This document shows, piece by piece, positions 22,983 to 24,456 of a DNA stretch of 24,456 nucleotides (positions are counted from its first letter, which is position 1; the number at the start of each line of letters is the position of its first letter). The notes beneath the pieces were generated by a model. The model was not told where the DNA came from and searched no databases. It saw only the letters and a program-made list of their open reading frames with translations. The DNA is from an uncultured Haemophilus sp. GTDB taxonomy: Bacteria > Pseudomonadota > Gammaproteobacteria > Enterobacterales > Pasteurellaceae. The stretch is taken from the NCBI GenBank assembly GCA_905205995.1, contig CAJLFU010000028.1, positions 1 to 24,456 of the forward strand, given 5' to 3'. The position numbers were made by a program, and so were the translations under genes.

Positions 22983-23557
22983 TTTACTAACCCGGCGAAG
23001 CCCATAAAGGCGAGAGACATTAAACCGGCCGTAATTAATGCAATAGACGAGCCACGAAACGTAATGGGTACATCTGCAGCAACTAAACGTTCACGTAAGG
23101 CTGCAAATAAAACTAAAACCAAACCGAAACCTAAAGACGCACCAAAACCATAAATGACAGATTCTGTTAAATTGTGTGCCAAATTAACGTTTAATAATGC
23201 CACACCGAGTACGGCACAGTTTGTGGTAATCAGCGGTAAGAAAATCCCTAATAAGCGATAAAGAGAAGGGCTTGTTTTATTGATCACCATTTCGGTAAAT
23301 TGAACCACAACAGCAATCACTAAAATGAAGACTAACGTGCGCAAGAATGTGGCGTTTAGCGGCATTAAAATATAATTATCGATTAAATAAGAACACAGTG
23401 ATGCTACCGTTAATACGAATGTCGTAGCAAGCCCCATACCAATTGCCGTTTCAATCTTTTTGGACACGCCCATAAATGGACAAAGTCCTAAGAATTTGAC
23501 CAAAACAAAGTTATTGATTAATGCGGTGCTGATAATGAGTAGAATGTAATGTGTCAT
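22979..23557 (-). CDS. rsxA: Ion-translocating oxidoreductase subunit RsxA/RnfA
   Basis: A 192-residue integral membrane subunit with six helices and the first gene of the rsx operon. Cys26 (FLGLCPFMGVSKK) and Cys114 (TTNCAVLG) match the cysteines that share an Fe-S centre with RsxE, with which it is homologous and antiparallel. The ATG lies about 25 nt after the predicted transcription start; its ribosome site is weak (AGACG). The stop overlaps the ATG of the small ORF. Confidence 0.96.
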   Translation of the reverse strand: MTHYILLIISTALINNFVLVKFLGLCPFMGVSKKIETAIGMGLATTFVLTVASLCSYLIDNYILMPLNATFLRTLVFILVIAVVVQFTEMVINKTSPSLYRLLGIFLPLITTNCAVLGVALLNVNLAHNLTESVIYGFGASLGFGLVLVLFAALRERLVAADVPITFRGSSIALITAGLMSLAFMGFAGLVK

Positions 23558-23588
23558 TGCGTCTAAATTTATTTTACATAAGTGGCGT

Positions 23589-23617
23589 ATTATCTCTATT
23601 TATCGCACTGAGAACAA
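23589..23617 (-). promoter_or_regulatory. Candidate sigma-70 promoter of the rsx operon
   Basis: On the minus strand TTGTTC (23617-23612) is followed after 17 bp by GATAAT (23594-23589), matching the -10 consensus at 5 of 6 and the -35 at the three leading bases. Transcription would begin near 23582, giving a leader of about 25 nt for rsxA. No FNR or SoxR dyad is apparent in the 101-bp gap. The same gap holds a CGCACT/AGTGCG dyad (23604-23609 and 23633-23638) without a T-run. Confidence 0.5.
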
Positions 23618-23658
23618 TAAAAAATTTGGGTTAGTGCGGTCAGTTTTTCCTTTGTTTT

Positions 23659-24456
23659 TTATTTGGTAATGGATTCTTTCTGGCTATGTTGGAAATAGCG
23701 ATACAGCTGCGGCAGCAATTGAGAAATCAGGTTAAGCTGCTGATATGGTAACGCAAAAGCCATATCTGCTTTAGTTTGATTGTCATCCAACTGAATTTCT
23801 TTTAGGCTTTGCTCAATATTACCTTGTAATTTGGCAAAGATTTCAGGACGAAGCTTTTCAATATTTTCCAGCGAATATAAAACCTTTTTCGCGACAGGAT
23901 AAAAGTCTGCTAAAAATTCTGTAGTTTGCTGTAACTGCGTCATTTTATAGCGATATGCCCCTAAAGCAGAAATATAACTCAACAGAGAATAATTCATTTT
24001 TAGCAGGTCAAAACCTTCCTGCAAATAGGCTTGATATTTCTTCGGCTCATTATTCATATTGGAAAGCGTTGTACTCAATGCTGCCGCATATTGATGAGCA
24101 TTACGGCGTGCAATACGGTATTTCAAATCATCGCTTTTACCAAATTGTAGTTGGCTGATGATGTGCAATAAATATTGTGCATCACTTTGAATCGCTTGGC
24201 GACTCACTTTATCGAGTTGCAGATATTTCCAATCTGGCCATAAATAAGAAACCGCAAACCACGCAATGGCTGAACCTAATACGGTATCGATGAGGCGAGG
24301 GAAGAGCGCCGCCTGAGTATCAAATCCCATCACATCGAAACTGATCAACACTTGCAGCGTAATAAAGAACGTAGAGAAACTATAATTATTACTACGGAAG
24401 AAGAAAAAGAGCGTACTGGTCACCACCATTAAGCCAAGTTTCATCTCTAATGTAGG
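23659..24456 (-). CDS. yccS: YccS-like FUSC-family membrane protein, C-terminal part (5' end outside the window)
   Basis: The reading frame is open to the window edge; the visible C-terminal part is about 265 residues of a family usually near 700. It has three hydrophobic stretches (VVTSTLFFFF, FSTFFITLQVLISF, LIDTVLGSAIAWFAVSYLW). A WPDWKYLQL motif and a cytoplasmic helical domain with KYRIARRNAHQYAAALSTTL and NMNNEPKK follow; these are characteristic of YccS, an inner-membrane FUSC/ArAE-type protein of uncertain substrate. A Met occurs four codons after the window edge but is internal to the helical region. It is upstream of rsxA on the same strand, without a clear T-rich terminator between them. 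Confidence 0.82.
   Translation of the reverse strand, partial: PTLEMKLGLMVVTSTLFFFFRSNNYSFSTFFITLQVLISFDVMGFDTQAALFPRLIDTVLGSAIAWFAVSYLWPDWKYLQLDKVSRQAIQSDAQYLLHIISQLQFGKSDDLKYRIARRNAHQYAAALSTTLSNMNNEPKKYQAYLQEGFDLLKMNYSLLSYISALGAYRYKMTQLQQTTEFLADFYPVAKKVLYSLENIEKLRPEIFAKLQGNIEQSLKEIQLDDNQTKADMAFALPYQQLNLISQLLPQLYRYFQHSQKESITK

Noticed and set aside
23604..23638. CGCACT/AGTGCG dyad after yccS as a terminator
   Set aside because: The stem is six base pairs with a 23-nt loop and is not followed by a T-run on the minus strand.

Overview
The window comes from a Haemophilus-type member of the Pasteurellaceae. The main taxonomic marker is the 9-bp DNA-uptake signal AAGTGCGGT, which occurs 14 times without mismatch (7 on each strand) where well under one copy is expected by chance. 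The DNA is A+T-rich. Every gene product resembles an H. influenzae/H. parainfluenzae orthologue. I cannot fix the species from this sequence alone.

Layout. Positions 1-5921 (+) hold the translation/transcription operon rimP-nusA-infB-rbfA-truB, with a hairpin terminator between infB and rbfA. Next is tyrA (+, 6008-7132), behind a short leader with TyrR-box-like sites, ending in a bidirectional terminator. Convergent to it is a tightly packed minus-strand operon (10904 down to 7177): secreted SNase-like nuclease, csdA cysteine desulfurase, csdE sulfur acceptor, a zinc-ribbon DUF2310-like protein, and queF. Divergent from that, on the plus strand, are lrgA-like, lrgB-like, a dGTPase-like HD protein (start overlaps the lrgB stop) and the ABC-F ATPase uup. 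From 15519 to the right edge everything is on the minus strand. Read in transcription order it is: the C-terminal part of a yccS-like FUSC transporter, the rsx/rnf electron-transport operon rsxABCDGE, nth, and an NSS-family sodium symporter.

How the genes work together. RimP, NusA, IF2, RbfA and TruB act in ribosome maturation, transcription elongation, initiation and tRNA pseudouridylation. CsdA/CsdE (sulfur relay) and QueF (queuosine) both feed cofactor or tRNA modification. RsxABCDGE forms an ion-motive ferredoxin/NAD oxidoreductase-type membrane complex; nth is an Fe-S DNA glycosylase co-transcribed with it, as in E. coli.

The most notable observation is an unannotated 24-codon ORF for a one-helix hydrophobic peptide. 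It fills the whole gap between rsxA and rsxB and is joined to both by stop/start overlaps (ATGA and TAATG). Others are: strong/weak TyrR-box candidates and a 10-bp inverted repeat covering the tyrA ribosome binding site; a 135-bp in-frame tandem repeat in rsxC that carries an uptake-signal pair per unit; an NSS transporter whose Na1 site appears to have lost two ligands; and an N-terminal RsxE extension encoded over an inverted uptake-signal pair. No tRNA, rRNA, insertion sequence, prophage or CRISPR array was found, and no gene-free stretch exceeds about 115 bp.
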